61,818 bases of DNA from an uncultured Pirellulaceae bacterium (GCA_938036435.1 CALHPU010000156.1:1-61818); one strand, 5' to 3'; counted from the first letter of the stretch, positions 36,089 to 46,432 are shown. The notes: generated by a model not told the origin, from the letters alone. Translations and numbers: made by a program.

Positions 36089-36821
36089 TCACATCGACCG
36101 TTCGAGTGGTCTTTTAAAGCTGAGTTGACGTGATAGCGGGATTCGCGAGAATTCCTGATCGCCCAAGGATTTCAGGCGACATGCACTACGGCCGACCGCT
36201 CATCTCAGTAGGCACTCTCCACTATCACGAAAATTGCCAGACCACTGATTCTTCATCAAACAATTCGTATTCAGTTGCCCCAACCTTTTCACGCAGCCTG
36301 TAGAATTGAATTGTCAGGTCTGCTACAACACAACAGAAATCAGGATGCCCCGAGAGTTTGCCCCGCGCTTTCGGATCTTTGCGGAGGTGAATGAGCTGCC
36401 ACTGATCGATCGATGTTTGGCGTTGCGATAACGTTTGCCAAGTCACCGTCGTGATAGAAAATCGCGCTGACGGCGTGTTCTTTTGAAAAACCAGACAAGA
36501 TATGGGGCCTGACCTCGGCCCTGACTGATCCGTTCGGTGCGCTCAAGCGGCGCATGCCCGCGAGAGAGAAAATCATCCGACTTGATCCTAGGTATATGGC
36601 TCTCTGGCCAGCCCGTATTGATCAACCACGGAGCTGTCAGGTAATGCCAGTTGGTTGATGAAGCGGCCCTCGTATATCGCCCGCATTTCGTTTTCCTCTC
36701 AGTTAATTTTATCGCTAACCGTTCGTTTTCCCGGCCGGCATGTTGACAGGTTGGACCATTTTTCTAAACATAGAGACAAGAAATTTACTTTCGGTCAAAA
36801 TGCATCAAGGAACGACTCCCT
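36089..36821. other. Long gene-poor region before the Gld-like ABC operon
   Basis: No intact gene is recognised. Minus-strand frames between 36225 and about 36620 may be the remains of a gene (see separate entry). The promoter of the ABC operon should lie in the last ~150 bases; the Shine-Dalgarno AAGGA precedes ATG 36822. Confidence 0.4.
36225..36620 (-). pseudogene. Possible decayed 3' end of a sulfatase-like gene
   Basis: Three overlapping short frames on the minus strand share a direction. The last (36446 to 36225) reads WQLIHLRKDPKARGKLSGHPDF then VVADLTIQFYRLREKVG, which resembles the C-terminal tail of bacterial sulfatases (a 'KDP...NL...P' pattern followed by a helix). The upstream part would need frameshifts and no catalytic region is present. 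It could equally be chance; confidence is low. Confidence 0.2.
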
Positions 36822-37547
36822 ATGTCAGAAACGATGATTGAAACCATCGGGCTGGATAAGTTTTACGGCCCGTTTGCCGCGGTACGAGATGTCACCTTTT
36901 CGGTACCCAAAAAACAAGTTTGCGGATTCTTGGGCCCCAACGGTGCCGGGAAATCCACCACCATGAAGCTGTTGACCGGCTTCATTGCCCCCACCGCTGG
37001 CAGTGTCAAAATTGCTGGGTTCGATATGGAGACCCACCGGATCAAGGGCAGCCAATTTATCGGCTACCTACCGGAGAACGGTCCGCTGTACGAAGAAATG
37101 ACGCCCAAGGGCGCCCTGAAATACCTCGGCCGCGCTCGGGGGCTCTCGTCTTCCAAACGCTCAAACCGCATGGAGTTCGTCGCAGAGAAATGTGACCTAG
37201 GCGAGGTTTGGAACAAGCCCATCAGCAAACTCTCGAGAGGATTTCGACAGCGTGTTGGAATGGCTCAAGCCCTCCTTCACGATCCCGAGGTTCTTATTCT
37301 TGACGAACCTACCAGTGGACTCGACCCCAACCAACTGGTTGGAATTCGGCGACTGATCAAAGAACTTGGCGAGACCAAGACGGTGTTGCTTTCGACACAC
37401 ATTCTTCAAGAGGTCGAGATTCTCTGTCAGCGCGTGGTCTTAATCGACAAAGGGCGCATCGTCTTTGACGGCGACCGCAACGACATGGGTTCTCGTGAAG
37501 CGATGGAGAACGAATTCCACTCGCTAACAAATTTTTCTGCGACGTAG
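36822..37547 (+). CDS. ABC transporter ATP-binding protein (GldA/NatA-like)
   Basis: 241 residues with a complete ABC cassette: Walker A at 38-46 (GPNGAGKST), the signature LSRGFRQR (usual LSGGxxQR; the Gly is replaced by Arg), and Walker B with LILDEPTSGLD, followed by the His switch LLSTHI. It powers the membrane complex made by the next gene. The gap to that gene is 111 bases. Together with the following two genes it forms the planctomycete version of the GldA-GldF-GldG set, known from Bacteroidetes gliding motility, although gliding itself is not implied. Confidence 0.93.
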   Translation: MSETMIETIGLDKFYGPFAAVRDVTFSVPKKQVCGFLGPNGAGKSTTMKLLTGFIAPTAGSVKIAGFDMETHRIKGSQFIGYLPENGPLYEEMTPKGALKYLGRARGLSSSKRSNRMEFVAEKCDLGEVWNKPISKLSRGFRQRVGMAQALLHDPEVLILDEPTSGLDPNQLVGIRRLIKELGETKTVLLSTHILQEVEILCQRVVLIDKGRIVFDGDRNDMGSREAMENEFHSLTNFSAT

Positions 37548-37658
37548 TTGCGTTAATTTGGCAAACGGAACTGATCTAGACATCGGTTCGTACAGACGTA
37601 CAAGGGCACCTTCGCCCCGCAAGAGATATCAGACACACTTCAGGATTCGGATTTAAAC

Positions 37659-40424
37659 ATGAGATGGCACGTGATTGCCGCCGTTTTTTGGCGTAACTTG
37701 CAACAATATTTTTCTAGCGTTCTCGGCTACCTATTCATCGTCGTTTTTGTGACCTGCTGTGCAGTGATCACGTTCAGCCCGCAGTTTTTTGCGGACAACT
37801 TGGCCAACCTCGATCAGTTGTCGCGATACTTTCCTCTGTTGCTGCTGATCTTCATCCCAGCGATCACGATGGGAGTTTGGGCGGATGAAAAACGGCAAGG
37901 AACCGATTCGATTTTGTTCACTCTACCGGCGTCTGATTTTGATATCACCCTAGGGAAATACATGTCGGTGGTCGCAGTCTATACGATCGCCCTATTGTTC
38001 TCGGTGACTCAACTGTTCGCCCTCGAGTTCTTAGGTGATCCCGACTGGGGCGTCATTGCAACGACTTATCTTGGCTACTGGCTCTCAGGTGTGGCCTTGA
38101 TCGCCGTCGGCATGTTCGCCTCGTCGCTCAGCTCAAGTGCGACGGTCGCATTCATCTTAGGAGCCTTGTTTTGTGCCATCCCAATTTTGGGAGGTCGATA
38201 TTTCGGCAATAGCCTCTTGATGGAAAGACTTGCCGTCGATTGGAACCTGAGCGATTTCACCTTGGGGCTGATTCCTTTATCGAACGTTTTGTACTTTATC
38301 GGCCTGACCATTTTCATGCTGTATCTGAATCTTGTCGCGATCAGTGAGCGGCGATGGAAGCCGTCCAACAAAGTAGAATTACTGATTCAGTATGTAGTGC
38401 GTGGAGTATGTCTGGCGATCATTCTTGTTTCGTCTATCTATTTGTTTAATTCAAATGGTGGATCGGCATCGGCCAAAGCCGACCTAACCGCAGAGAAACT
38501 GTACACACTGGATCCCGCCACAATTGCGACGCTCGACAAGATCAAGAACGATGACCAAGTCATTCAAGTGGAAGCCTTTGTCAGCGACGACCTGCCACGC
38601 GAATACGTCAACACAAAAAAACAATTGCTTGGCACCTTGCGGCAGTACGCCGAACAAGGAGGCAACAATGTCGAGGTAAGTATCTTCGATGTGGCGGCCA
38701 ATAGCCGGCAAGCGACCGACGCACGCGGCAAAGGTATCGAACCTGTTGCCAACCGATCCGAGGAGGCCGGCCGAATCATCGAGCGTGAAGTTTTCATGGG
38801 CGTTTACCTGTCCAGCCCCGAACGCACGGTGACGATTCCATTTTTTGAGGACAGTGACTCGATCGAGTATCAGTTAAGTCGCTCGATCGCGACGGCATAC
38901 AAGCGTGGACCGAAACCATCGTTGGGAATTCTGGAGACCGATGCGTTCTTCGGCGGTCCGGAGATCGAAGGCCGGCGGCTGGACTGGGCCTACACCACCA
39001 CGTTGGATGACTTGAAAAAAGACTACGATGTAAAACAGATCAAGGCCGCTCGACTGTCAGAGTATCTCAGCAACGCCACCGAAGACAATGGACTTAAAAC
39101 GCCAGACGTAATGTTGGTTGCCGACCCTGCCAGCCTTGATGACCAAGCAATGGCTGCTCTTACCCAGTACATCGAAGCAGGACACCCGACTCTTATTTTG
39201 GGAGATCCACTTCCGTTTTTCTGGACATCACAGGCACCGTTGCAGTTGGGGATTCTAAACGCGCCCCAGATGCCGCGTGTCAGTCCTCAGTCGCGATATG
39301 CCCAAATCCTCTCCAGCTCTCAGCTTCCTAAAGCGGACAACGGTTTCGCCGGCCCCCTGAACAAGACGCTGGGGATTCAATGGAACACTGGAGCGACATC
39401 TTATAGTCTGCTCGATCCACATCCAAACTTTCGTGGCGACTGGCCGCAGGAGCGTTTTGGGCCCAGCTGGCCCAAACAATACGGTCCCTATGAGAAGGCC
39501 TTCAACTTTATCAAGAATCAAGACACCGGTGAGGCGATCAACCAATCGAGTCCAATCACAGCGGGGCTTAACGAGTTACTGATGATTTATCCGGGCTATA
39601 TTGCCAAATCAGCGGACAGCAAGTTGACATTTGAGCCTCTGTTGACCACCGGCAAAAACTCTGGTGTCGCGAGTTGGAACGAGGCAACGGCTGATGACCG
39701 AAACTTTAACCAGTACACGATGTCTCTGACACGCATCGTCAAGCCTTCTCAACCGGTCAAGATCGACGACGACGAACATGTGTTGGCCGCGCGGATTACG
39801 GGGGAGGGCGACGACGGAATCAATGTCGTTTTCATTGCCGATCTGGATTTTGTCTCTGACTTCTTCTATCAACAGCAGGAGGCTTTGGGACAGAAATTGG
39901 ACAACCTGCCGTTCCTATACAACGCACTAGATGTGCTCTCAGGGTCAGATCAATTTGTATCGCTGCGAAATCGTCGTGCCACACCGCGCACGTTGACTCG
40001 TCTGGAAACGATCTTCGATGGCTTTCGATCCAAAAAGGCGAAAGCTGACCAAGCACGCGAAGAGAAACTGCAAGCCGAACTTGAAAAGGAGCAAGCGTTG
40101 CTGGATGTGGACACAGCAAAGATTCAGACAGACCAATCGATGGGGCTGGGTGAAAAACTTCAACAAACGTTCCAACGAGCTTCTGATTCGCAGCGGCGGT
40201 TTGAGTTGACCCAAGCGCGACTGCTGCGAGAGAAGGCGATCGAAGACGCCAAGAGCAAAAATGAGATGCAAGAAAAAATTGCGTCTCAGGAAAGCGTCAC
40301 ACGTTGGCTGACCGTTTTGATGGCACCGCTTCCGGCGTTGCTGCTGGGAGGCATTGTACTTTGGTTCCGCAAGACGGGGGAGCAGAAGGACATCGCAGAC
40401 GACAGGCGTGTCGCACAAAAGTAA
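37659..40424 (+). CDS. ABC permease fused to a GldG-like periplasmic domain
   Basis: 921 residues. Residues 1-245 form an ABC-2-type permease with about six spans (LQQYFSSVLGYLFIVVFVTCCAV, YFPLLLLIFIPAITMGVWADE, AVYTIALLFSVTQLFALEF). Another span at about 245-267 starts the GldG-like part (about 275-800), a large extracytoplasmic alpha/beta domain of the 'ABC-type uncharacterized transport system' family. A charged coiled coil follows (about 790-875) and a last span is at about 885-910. In Bacteroidetes GldF and GldG are separate proteins, so this is a natural fusion. It lies between the ATPase gene and the DUF4340 gene in one operon. Confidence 0.88.
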   Translation: MRWHVIAAVFWRNLQQYFSSVLGYLFIVVFVTCCAVITFSPQFFADNLANLDQLSRYFPLLLLIFIPAITMGVWADEKRQGTDSILFTLPASDFDITLGKYMSVVAVYTIALLFSVTQLFALEFLGDPDWGVIATTYLGYWLSGVALIAVGMFASSLSSSATVAFILGALFCAIPILGGRYFGNSLLMERLAVDWNLSDFTLGLIPLSNVLYFIGLTIFMLYLNLVAISERRWKPSNKVELLIQYVVRGVCLAIILVSSIYLFNSNGGSASAKADLTAEKLYTLDPATIATLDKIKNDDQVIQVEAFVSDDLPREYVNTKKQLLGTLRQYAEQGGNNVEVSIFDVAANSRQATDARGKGIEPVANRSEEAGRIIEREVFMGVYLSSPERTVTIPFFEDSDSIEYQLSRSIATAYKRGPKPSLGILETDAFFGGPEIEGRRLDWAYTTTLDDLKKDYDVKQIKAARLSEYLSNATEDNGLKTPDVMLVADPASLDDQAMAALTQYIEAGHPTLILGDPLPFFWTSQAPLQLGILNAPQMPRVSPQSRYAQILSSSQLPKADNGFAGPLNKTLGIQWNTGATSYSLLDPHPNFRGDWPQERFGPSWPKQYGPYEKAFNFIKNQDTGEAINQSSPITAGLNELLMIYPGYIAKSADSKLTFEPLLTTGKNSGVASWNEATADDRNFNQYTMSLTRIVKPSQPVKIDDDEHVLAARITGEGDDGINVVFIADLDFVSDFFYQQQEALGQKLDNLPFLYNALDVLSGSDQFVSLRNRRATPRTLTRLETIFDGFRSKKAKADQAREEKLQAELEKEQALLDVDTAKIQTDQSMGLGEKLQQTFQRASDSQRRFELTQARLLREKAIEDAKSKNEMQEKIASQESVTRWLTVLMAPLPALLLGGIVLWFRKTGEQKDIADDRRVAQK

Positions 40425-40480
40425 ACTACTGACGGACTGTTTTATATTCACAAGATCACTCAAACAGATTCAAACCAACG

Positions 40481-42607
40481 ATGAAAGAAGCCACTAAAAC
40501 CATTTGTTTCGTAGTAGCCGCGGTGGCCATGTTGGGCGCTGCAATTGCCAGCAATATCGCCAACCGACCACGCCCCGTTACTGATTTTGAAACAATCGGA
40601 CAGCCGTTTTATCCCGACTTCGTAAAAACAGACGAAGCCCGTTCGCTGGTCGTCAGTTCGCTGGACGAACTCGCAGTGAAGCGTCAAACCTTTGAGATCA
40701 AACAAGAAGACGGGCTTTGGCAGATCCCATCGCACGAAGGCTATCCCGCGGAAGCAGCCGAAAGGTTGGCTGACACTTCCGCATCATTAATGGGCATCAC
40801 ACGCGACTCTTTAGTCGGTCGCAGTGTGGCTGATCATGCAAAATTTGGCGTTATTGATCCACGTTCTGAGGACATCGTGGATATGGATGCGGTTGGTCAG
40901 AGTATTACTCTGCGCGATGCTAACGATGACGTGTTGGTTGATTTGATCATTGGCAATGAGGCGACCGATGAAGGCGATCGCAGCAGTCCCGGCCAGCTGA
41001 TGCGAGAGGACGAGCAAACGTATTACTACGTCCGACGGCAGGATGAATCCAATGTTTATCGAATTCCATTGGAGATTGATTTGTCCACGAAATTCGCCGA
41101 CTGGATCGAGCCAGATCTGTTACAGATTGAAGCGAACAAAGTTGTCAACGTAAGCTTGAACAACTATCAAATTGAGCAACGTGGTGGAGGCATGTTTGGT
41201 GGGCCGCCGACGCTGATGAAAAAGCCCGGCGACCAAATTGAACTTTCGCGCGAGTCTTCAACCGACGACTGGAAAATGGAAGGACTCAACGAGGAAACCG
41301 AGACCCTTAAAACCAGCGAAGTTACTTCGATTGTTAGTGTGCTGGATGATATGGCGATCGTTGACGTCAAGCGGAAGCCAACGCTAGACGGCCAGATGCT
41401 GTTGGACGCGGATTTAAATTACAGTCTCACTCCTGAGCAAGCCAAACTGATGTCAATTCGGACACAACAAGAGCTTGATCAATTATCCAATGAGCAGAAA
41501 CTTGAATTCCAAAGCCTTCAAGTTGCTATTGCCGAACTGCAACAGGACTTGCAATCGCGCGGTTTCAACTTTGGTTCAACCGGTGAGAAACTCGAATTGG
41601 TTTCAGCCGGCGGCGAAGTTCAAGCTGCGACATCTGACGGATTGTTGTACACGCTGCATGTTGGCAAAGCGAACGCCAGTGACAAGAAAGAGATCAAAGT
41701 AGCCGGTGCGTCAGACGAAGCGGATGACACTGAAGACGAATCCGAAGACACCGACGCGGAAGAAGAAACTTCAGACAACGAAGCCGACTCCAGCAAAGAA
41801 GATCCAGAATCTCAGCAAGAGCCGTCCGACAATCGATACGTATTGATCCGAGTCGGTTTTGATGAATCTTATATTGGACCTGAACTAGAAGCGCCAAAGA
41901 AACCTGTCGCCCCAGTGAAACCTGAAGGGTACGTACCCGCACCGGAGAAAGACGATTCGGAACCCACCGACGAGCAATCCGAAGAAGGTGACGAAGATGC
42001 CGCTCCCAAACCGAAAGCGGCTGAGCGGGACGAAAAATTTGTAGCCTATGATGAGGCGCTCGCCGCTCACGAAGAAGCTAAGGTCGATTTTGAAGTTGCC
42101 CAAAGTGAGTTTGAGCGAAAGCAGGAAGAACGTGCGGGGCAAATCAAAGAAGGCAAGCAGAAGGCCAAGATTCTCAACCAGCGATTCGAAGACTGGTACT
42201 ACGTTGTCAGCGGCGAGAACTTGGCTACCTTGCAAGCAGATCGCAAAACTCTAGTCGAGGTAAAAGAGCCTCCGAAAACTCCGTCAGAAGAAATGGGAAA
42301 GATTCCTGACACTTCGTTTCCAGAGATTAAAGTCGATCCAGACGCCGCGCCAGCAACAGAAGCTCCAGAGATGAAGGTTGAGAAACCATCTACGGAGAAA
42401 CCACCCACAGAGAAGCCCAAAGCACCCAAGGCAGAGAAAACGGAAGCACCTAAGACTGAGAAAACGGAAAGCGATGCCGCCGAGACACCGCCGCCGAACA
42501 CGAAAGCGGAACCACCAGCCAATCCTGAGGTTGATATAACCGACGCTAAGCCTGACTCAGACTCTCCAGCTCCTCCAGCGGAAGTCGACACCGATGCGTC
42601 TCCTTAG
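40481..42607 (+). CDS. DUF4340-domain membrane protein with long acidic, Pro-rich tail
   Basis: 708 residues. One membrane span is near the N-terminus (ICFVVAAVAMLGAAIASNIA), followed by DUF4340-type repeats (about 65-420: DGLWQIPSHEGYPA, VDLIIGNEA, YVRRQDESNVYRI, ADWIEPDLLQIEA). Residues ~405-450 and ~475-510 are strongly acidic, and the last 100 residues are repeats of Glu-Lys-Pro-Thr and Ala-Pro, likely disordered. DUF4340 genes regularly follow GldG-like genes, as here (56-base gap), so this is a component of the same ABC complex. The biochemical role is unknown. Confidence 0.85.
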   Translation: MKEATKTICFVVAAVAMLGAAIASNIANRPRPVTDFETIGQPFYPDFVKTDEARSLVVSSLDELAVKRQTFEIKQEDGLWQIPSHEGYPAEAAERLADTSASLMGITRDSLVGRSVADHAKFGVIDPRSEDIVDMDAVGQSITLRDANDDVLVDLIIGNEATDEGDRSSPGQLMREDEQTYYYVRRQDESNVYRIPLEIDLSTKFADWIEPDLLQIEANKVVNVSLNNYQIEQRGGGMFGGPPTLMKKPGDQIELSRESSTDDWKMEGLNEETETLKTSEVTSIVSVLDDMAIVDVKRKPTLDGQMLLDADLNYSLTPEQAKLMSIRTQQELDQLSNEQKLEFQSLQVAIAELQQDLQSRGFNFGSTGEKLELVSAGGEVQAATSDGLLYTLHVGKANASDKKEIKVAGASDEADDTEDESEDTDAEEETSDNEADSSKEDPESQQEPSDNRYVLIRVGFDESYIGPELEAPKKPVAPVKPEGYVPAPEKDDSEPTDEQSEEGDEDAAPKPKAAERDEKFVAYDEALAAHEEAKVDFEVAQSEFERKQEERAGQIKEGKQKAKILNQRFEDWYYVVSGENLATLQADRKTLVEVKEPPKTPSEEMGKIPDTSFPEIKVDPDAAPATEAPEMKVEKPSTEKPPTEKPKAPKAEKTEAPKTEKTESDAAETPPPNTKAEPPANPEVDITDAKPDSDSPAPPAEVDTDASP

Positions 42608-42692
42608 ACCAAACCTATCTGGAGGCTTTTAAGACACCACCGATCTTTAGTCTGCCGATGGCTCATCCCTTCAACATGCTGTCGTTAGACAA

Positions 42693-45065
42693 ATGAACTT
42701 GCTCTCAAAAATTAAAGCCCCCTTTCTTGTTGCATCTATCTTTTCGGCATTCATTTGCATGGCATGCGAACACGCTAACGCGCAGCGCGTTAAGCTCAGC
42801 CCGGAGGGAATCGAGCGCAAAGCCGCCCACGATTTTCTGTTCCAAAAATTTACTAAATCGCATCAAACCGTCTACAAGGGGAAGGGCGCTAAACGAAATC
42901 TCGATGAGATCATTCTTCTAAAGGCGCCCATCGCGGTAGAGGGGGATTTCAAGATCCAGCTGCCCGACGGCGCTCAACGCGTCGCCAGCATGTTTCGCTA
43001 CTTTCTGATTCGCGGCAAGAATCTTGATCGTATCGGCGGGTTGAAGCTGCTACCTTATTCGCCCAACGGAGTGATGCATGTCAGCACTCGGCAATCCGGC
43101 ATTTACCGCGTTCAAATGCCATCGCTGCCGGTCCCTTCGACTGACATGAAGCCGATTGAGATCGAAGGTCAGTCAAACGGCAAAGCCGTCATTACGGAAG
43201 TCGCGTTCAACTCACAAGGAAGATTAAAAACAACCTTCATTGATCTGTCTTACCGGAATCTTGGTGCTGAACACCCGCGGGAACGGGTCGACATACAGAT
43301 CGATCTCAATCACGAACTCTCCATCGAAGGGCATGTCGATCTCGAACGCAGCAGGTTCTTTCGCTACTACGCCTTGCCGGGTGGGCCGCATCCAAGCTTA
43401 GAACAGTGGGCGTGGGAGCAAAATTTTTGGCCCGGCAGACAAATTAACAAACTCCAGTATTCGCTGGTCAAAGGCTATTCTCGCAATCAGCCAAATTTGA
43501 CCGAAGACAAGACCCGTCCCGGCCACGCCGACCTAAGCTTCTTCAAAAACTATTCCGCAGGCTTGAATCCAAACACTATAGAGCCGTTTCGCAATATCGA
43601 CTTCGCTTTGTGCTTCGATAACTATCCCGATTTCATGTCAATCGATCAGGTTGGACGAGGCACTCCGAAGATCGATCACTTCGATGCGGCGGCTGAATTA
43701 GTTGCCGCCTATATTGAAAACCAAATGGAGCATAATGGCCGTGCCGCGCCGTTTTACGAGGTCAAAAACGAGTCAACCATCAAGGCCGAGTGGGATTATC
43801 ACTGGAAAAAGGGCGTTGACTCGTGGGCACTTTTGAGCGATTTGCATTGCAAAGTTGCCGACGCGGTCCATCAACAGGCACCGGGAGCCAAGGTCGGTGG
43901 TCCCAGTTCCGCATGGATGCAGGTTCAAGTTGACAATTTCGGCTTGTTTGAAAAGCAGCGAAGATTCATCGATCAGACCAAGGGCAAACTAGATTTCTAC
44001 TCACATCATTTCTATGAAAATCGTGAAACAATCGGAGCTTGGGAACGACGAACAGGGGATTACTCCGGATACCTACTGGGTGCCATGGAGGCGATTCTGG
44101 ACATGTTTCAGGCTCACATGCGCGGCATCGATAATGTTCGACCAATTCTAATTACCGAATGTGGCTCGCTACAACCCGGACGCGGCCCAAGTGATTACTG
44201 GTTGCGTCTCCGATCCTTCAGCGCGTTTGTCCATAAGCTCTCACAACGGCCTCACGAGATCGAACTCGCGGTGCCGTTTGTGTTTTTAAACATTCCTTGG
44301 AACCCCCAAAGTGGCGACGCGGCTTTTATCCCTGAAGGTGACGATTCGCCCAACGGCCCGATTGAAGGTTTTTCAAAAACCCCAGTCCACCACTTCTTCG
44401 AGCTATGGAAAGATTTCGATGGCAGGCGTTTGCCGGTCAAGTACAAGCGGGCGTTTCTAGACGTTACGGCCTTGCATAACGCTGACGAAGTCCAAGTCGC
44501 GATTACCAATATGGGCGGCAAACAACTTGAGATCGATTTGACGCAAATTACGGGCGACTCAATTGCGGTTAAATCAGTGACGCAGAAACGGCTGTACTAC
44601 CGTGACGGAGAAGTCAAATTTGATCCTGAGGTAACCTATCCTGACGCGTCGAGAATTTTGATTGATGTCGAGGAAACAACGGTGGTTACCCTTGAGCTAG
44701 AGAAACCGATCTCCATCGTTGGCGAAGTGAAACGCAATTTCTGGTTTGCTCCTGAGACCGCAGTCAAGCACGAAGAGCTCACGAACAAGAAATTTACCAT
44801 CGACGTCGAGGGAGCCGAGGACGTCAGACAATGCACGATGCGAGTCGGACTTCACCGCGCTGGAGGCTTGAAACGCAGGCTAGAGGGTTCCTTTAATGGC
44901 AAGCCGTTTAAACTGGAAGTGAAGTGGGCGCGTGACTTGAACAACCTGTTCGCAACGGTAGACGTTCCAATTCCAATCAAGTTGCTTAAATCCTCCAATG
45001 CGATCGTTATTAAATCCCACAAAGGATTGACACTGACCTCGCTGCATTTAAGCACCGACCAGTAA
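42693..45065 (+). CDS. Exported agarase/porphyranase-like glycoside hydrolase
   Basis: 790 residues with a signal peptide (about 1-30, ending ANAQ). N-terminal beta-rich domain to ~215; TIM-barrel-like catalytic part ~235-560. The acid/base candidate is Glu360 in FYEVKNES and the nucleophile candidate is Glu489 in ILITECGS, the spacing of clan-A enzymes. The overall look (ALPGGP, HHFYENRE, LNIPWN) recalls GH86-type beta-agarases and beta-porphyranases, which cut red-algal galactans, but other GH-A families cannot be excluded. The C-terminus (~590-790) is beta-rich. There is no sulfatase or transporter beside it that would define a polysaccharide locus. Confidence 0.7.
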   Translation: MNLLSKIKAPFLVASIFSAFICMACEHANAQRVKLSPEGIERKAAHDFLFQKFTKSHQTVYKGKGAKRNLDEIILLKAPIAVEGDFKIQLPDGAQRVASMFRYFLIRGKNLDRIGGLKLLPYSPNGVMHVSTRQSGIYRVQMPSLPVPSTDMKPIEIEGQSNGKAVITEVAFNSQGRLKTTFIDLSYRNLGAEHPRERVDIQIDLNHELSIEGHVDLERSRFFRYYALPGGPHPSLEQWAWEQNFWPGRQINKLQYSLVKGYSRNQPNLTEDKTRPGHADLSFFKNYSAGLNPNTIEPFRNIDFALCFDNYPDFMSIDQVGRGTPKIDHFDAAAELVAAYIENQMEHNGRAAPFYEVKNESTIKAEWDYHWKKGVDSWALLSDLHCKVADAVHQQAPGAKVGGPSSAWMQVQVDNFGLFEKQRRFIDQTKGKLDFYSHHFYENRETIGAWERRTGDYSGYLLGAMEAILDMFQAHMRGIDNVRPILITECGSLQPGRGPSDYWLRLRSFSAFVHKLSQRPHEIELAVPFVFLNIPWNPQSGDAAFIPEGDDSPNGPIEGFSKTPVHHFFELWKDFDGRRLPVKYKRAFLDVTALHNADEVQVAITNMGGKQLEIDLTQITGDSIAVKSVTQKRLYYRDGEVKFDPEVTYPDASRILIDVEETTVVTLELEKPISIVGEVKRNFWFAPETAVKHEELTNKKFTIDVEGAEDVRQCTMRVGLHRAGGLKRRLEGSFNGKPFKLEVKWARDLNNLFATVDVPIPIKLLKSSNAIVIKSHKGLTLTSLHLSTDQ

Positions 45066-45229
45066 AAATCGTGTCAGTCTTGGTCCCCGAACTGTCGTGT
45101 ATTGCTTCTGAAATCTTTGGATAGATTAAAATTTGCAACGCCGATTCTAGATGTGTACGATCTATTGCATCAATGTGCGACGTCACATCTTCTCTTCCTT
45201 CGGCCAAGACTCCTCTGGAGACACTAAAC

Positions 45230-46432
45230 ATGCTCAAACTCTTCTTTGCAGTGCTTACAGCATTCCTCCTCGTATTTTCAATCGCGCCAAGCAACCTCTT
45301 TGCTCAGCAAGAGCAAATCGAAAGGCCAGATTTCGGCGTGGGCGTATTCGACGAAACTGCTGAAAGAATGGAGAGATTAATAAGGCTTAAGTGGAATGGC
45401 GAAAATATTGGCCTGCGCAAGAATTGGCAAGATGCGATCCCCCTCGAAGAACAAGAAGAAACACGAAAGCTGGAACAGGCGGTGCTAGAACTTGTCGAGC
45501 GCGGAGTTCCCGAACGTCAAGCGGAAAGGTTTGCCGCAGGAAACCTCGGAATAGACCGCGGAATCGTCAGTATCGGCAATTCACCTTTTCACAAATTGTT
45601 CTTTCGCATTCGAGGTTCTAAAGGAGGAAGTAGTGGCTCGCACGGTAGTAAGCTAATGAGACTTTCTTTTTCTAATGAGGTGATTTTGGGTTCGGCACAT
45701 CTACTCGAGGACGAAGTTGAATTGTCTTTTGAAGAGAAAACACTCCAACGTCGCCGTTTTGAATTTCGTGACCATGGCAATGGCGAGATCAATTTCAGAT
45801 TCGAACACGGCGATCTATTCATTCGATTACGCCAAGATCAAGACGGCAACACTCAACTGATTTGGATTGAGGACGATCAGGCCAAGGCCTACGTTGGCAA
45901 AACATTTCAAGATTTCATTGAAAACAATACGCAAGTCGCCGAGAGAGTACTATTTCCTCTTTTTACTCGTCTGGGCATCAAGATGCCAATGGACAAAACA
46001 GACCCGCGTGTCGTCGCTAATGTCGTGGCAAAAATCAAATACGCGAAAGAAAACGACGACGAAACAGTAAGAAAGCTGATCAAGCAACTCGGTTCTGACA
46101 GCTTTGAAATCCGAGAGAATGCCAGCAAAACTTTGGCCAATTGTTACGAAGCGTGGGCGCACATCATCAAGGAGCACCTAACAGACGCGTCGCTTTCGCC
46201 GGAAGCCGAATTCCGCCTGAATGAAATCGTCGAAGGTGCGACGAATAATGAATTGGAGCAATACGTCGGCGAACTGAAACTATTGGACTCGCCGGAGTAC
46301 TTGGTCTCGATTTTGAATATTGTGGACGTAAACGAGAAACTACTGCTTATTGAGCATCTCGAAGAACTAACCGAGCAATCACATGGCGACGACATCGCCG
46401 CTTGGCAAAAGTGGTTGCAGAAGAAAAAGTAA
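45230..46432 (+). CDS. Exported protein of unknown function with HEAT-like C-terminus
   Basis: 400 residues from ATG 45230, which opens a signal peptide ending FAQQ; an upstream ATG at 45173 would add 19 residues in front of it. Residues ~100-240 are beta-rich with alternating charged and hydrophobic residues (LMRLSFSNEVILGSAHLLEDEVELSF, RRRFEFRDHGNGEINFRFEHGDLFIRL), suggesting a sheet or adhesin-like fold. The last ~110 residues resemble the planctomycete HEAT-like unit (LIKQLGSDSFEIRENASKTL). No family name recognised. Not clearly in an operon. Confidence 0.65.
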   Translation: MLKLFFAVLTAFLLVFSIAPSNLFAQQEQIERPDFGVGVFDETAERMERLIRLKWNGENIGLRKNWQDAIPLEEQEETRKLEQAVLELVERGVPERQAERFAAGNLGIDRGIVSIGNSPFHKLFFRIRGSKGGSSGSHGSKLMRLSFSNEVILGSAHLLEDEVELSFEEKTLQRRRFEFRDHGNGEINFRFEHGDLFIRLRQDQDGNTQLIWIEDDQAKAYVGKTFQDFIENNTQVAERVLFPLFTRLGIKMPMDKTDPRVVANVVAKIKYAKENDDETVRKLIKQLGSDSFEIRENASKTLANCYEAWAHIIKEHLTDASLSPEAEFRLNEIVEGATNNELEQYVGELKLLDSPEYLVSILNIVDVNEKLLLIEHLEELTEQSHGDDIAAWQKWLQKKK

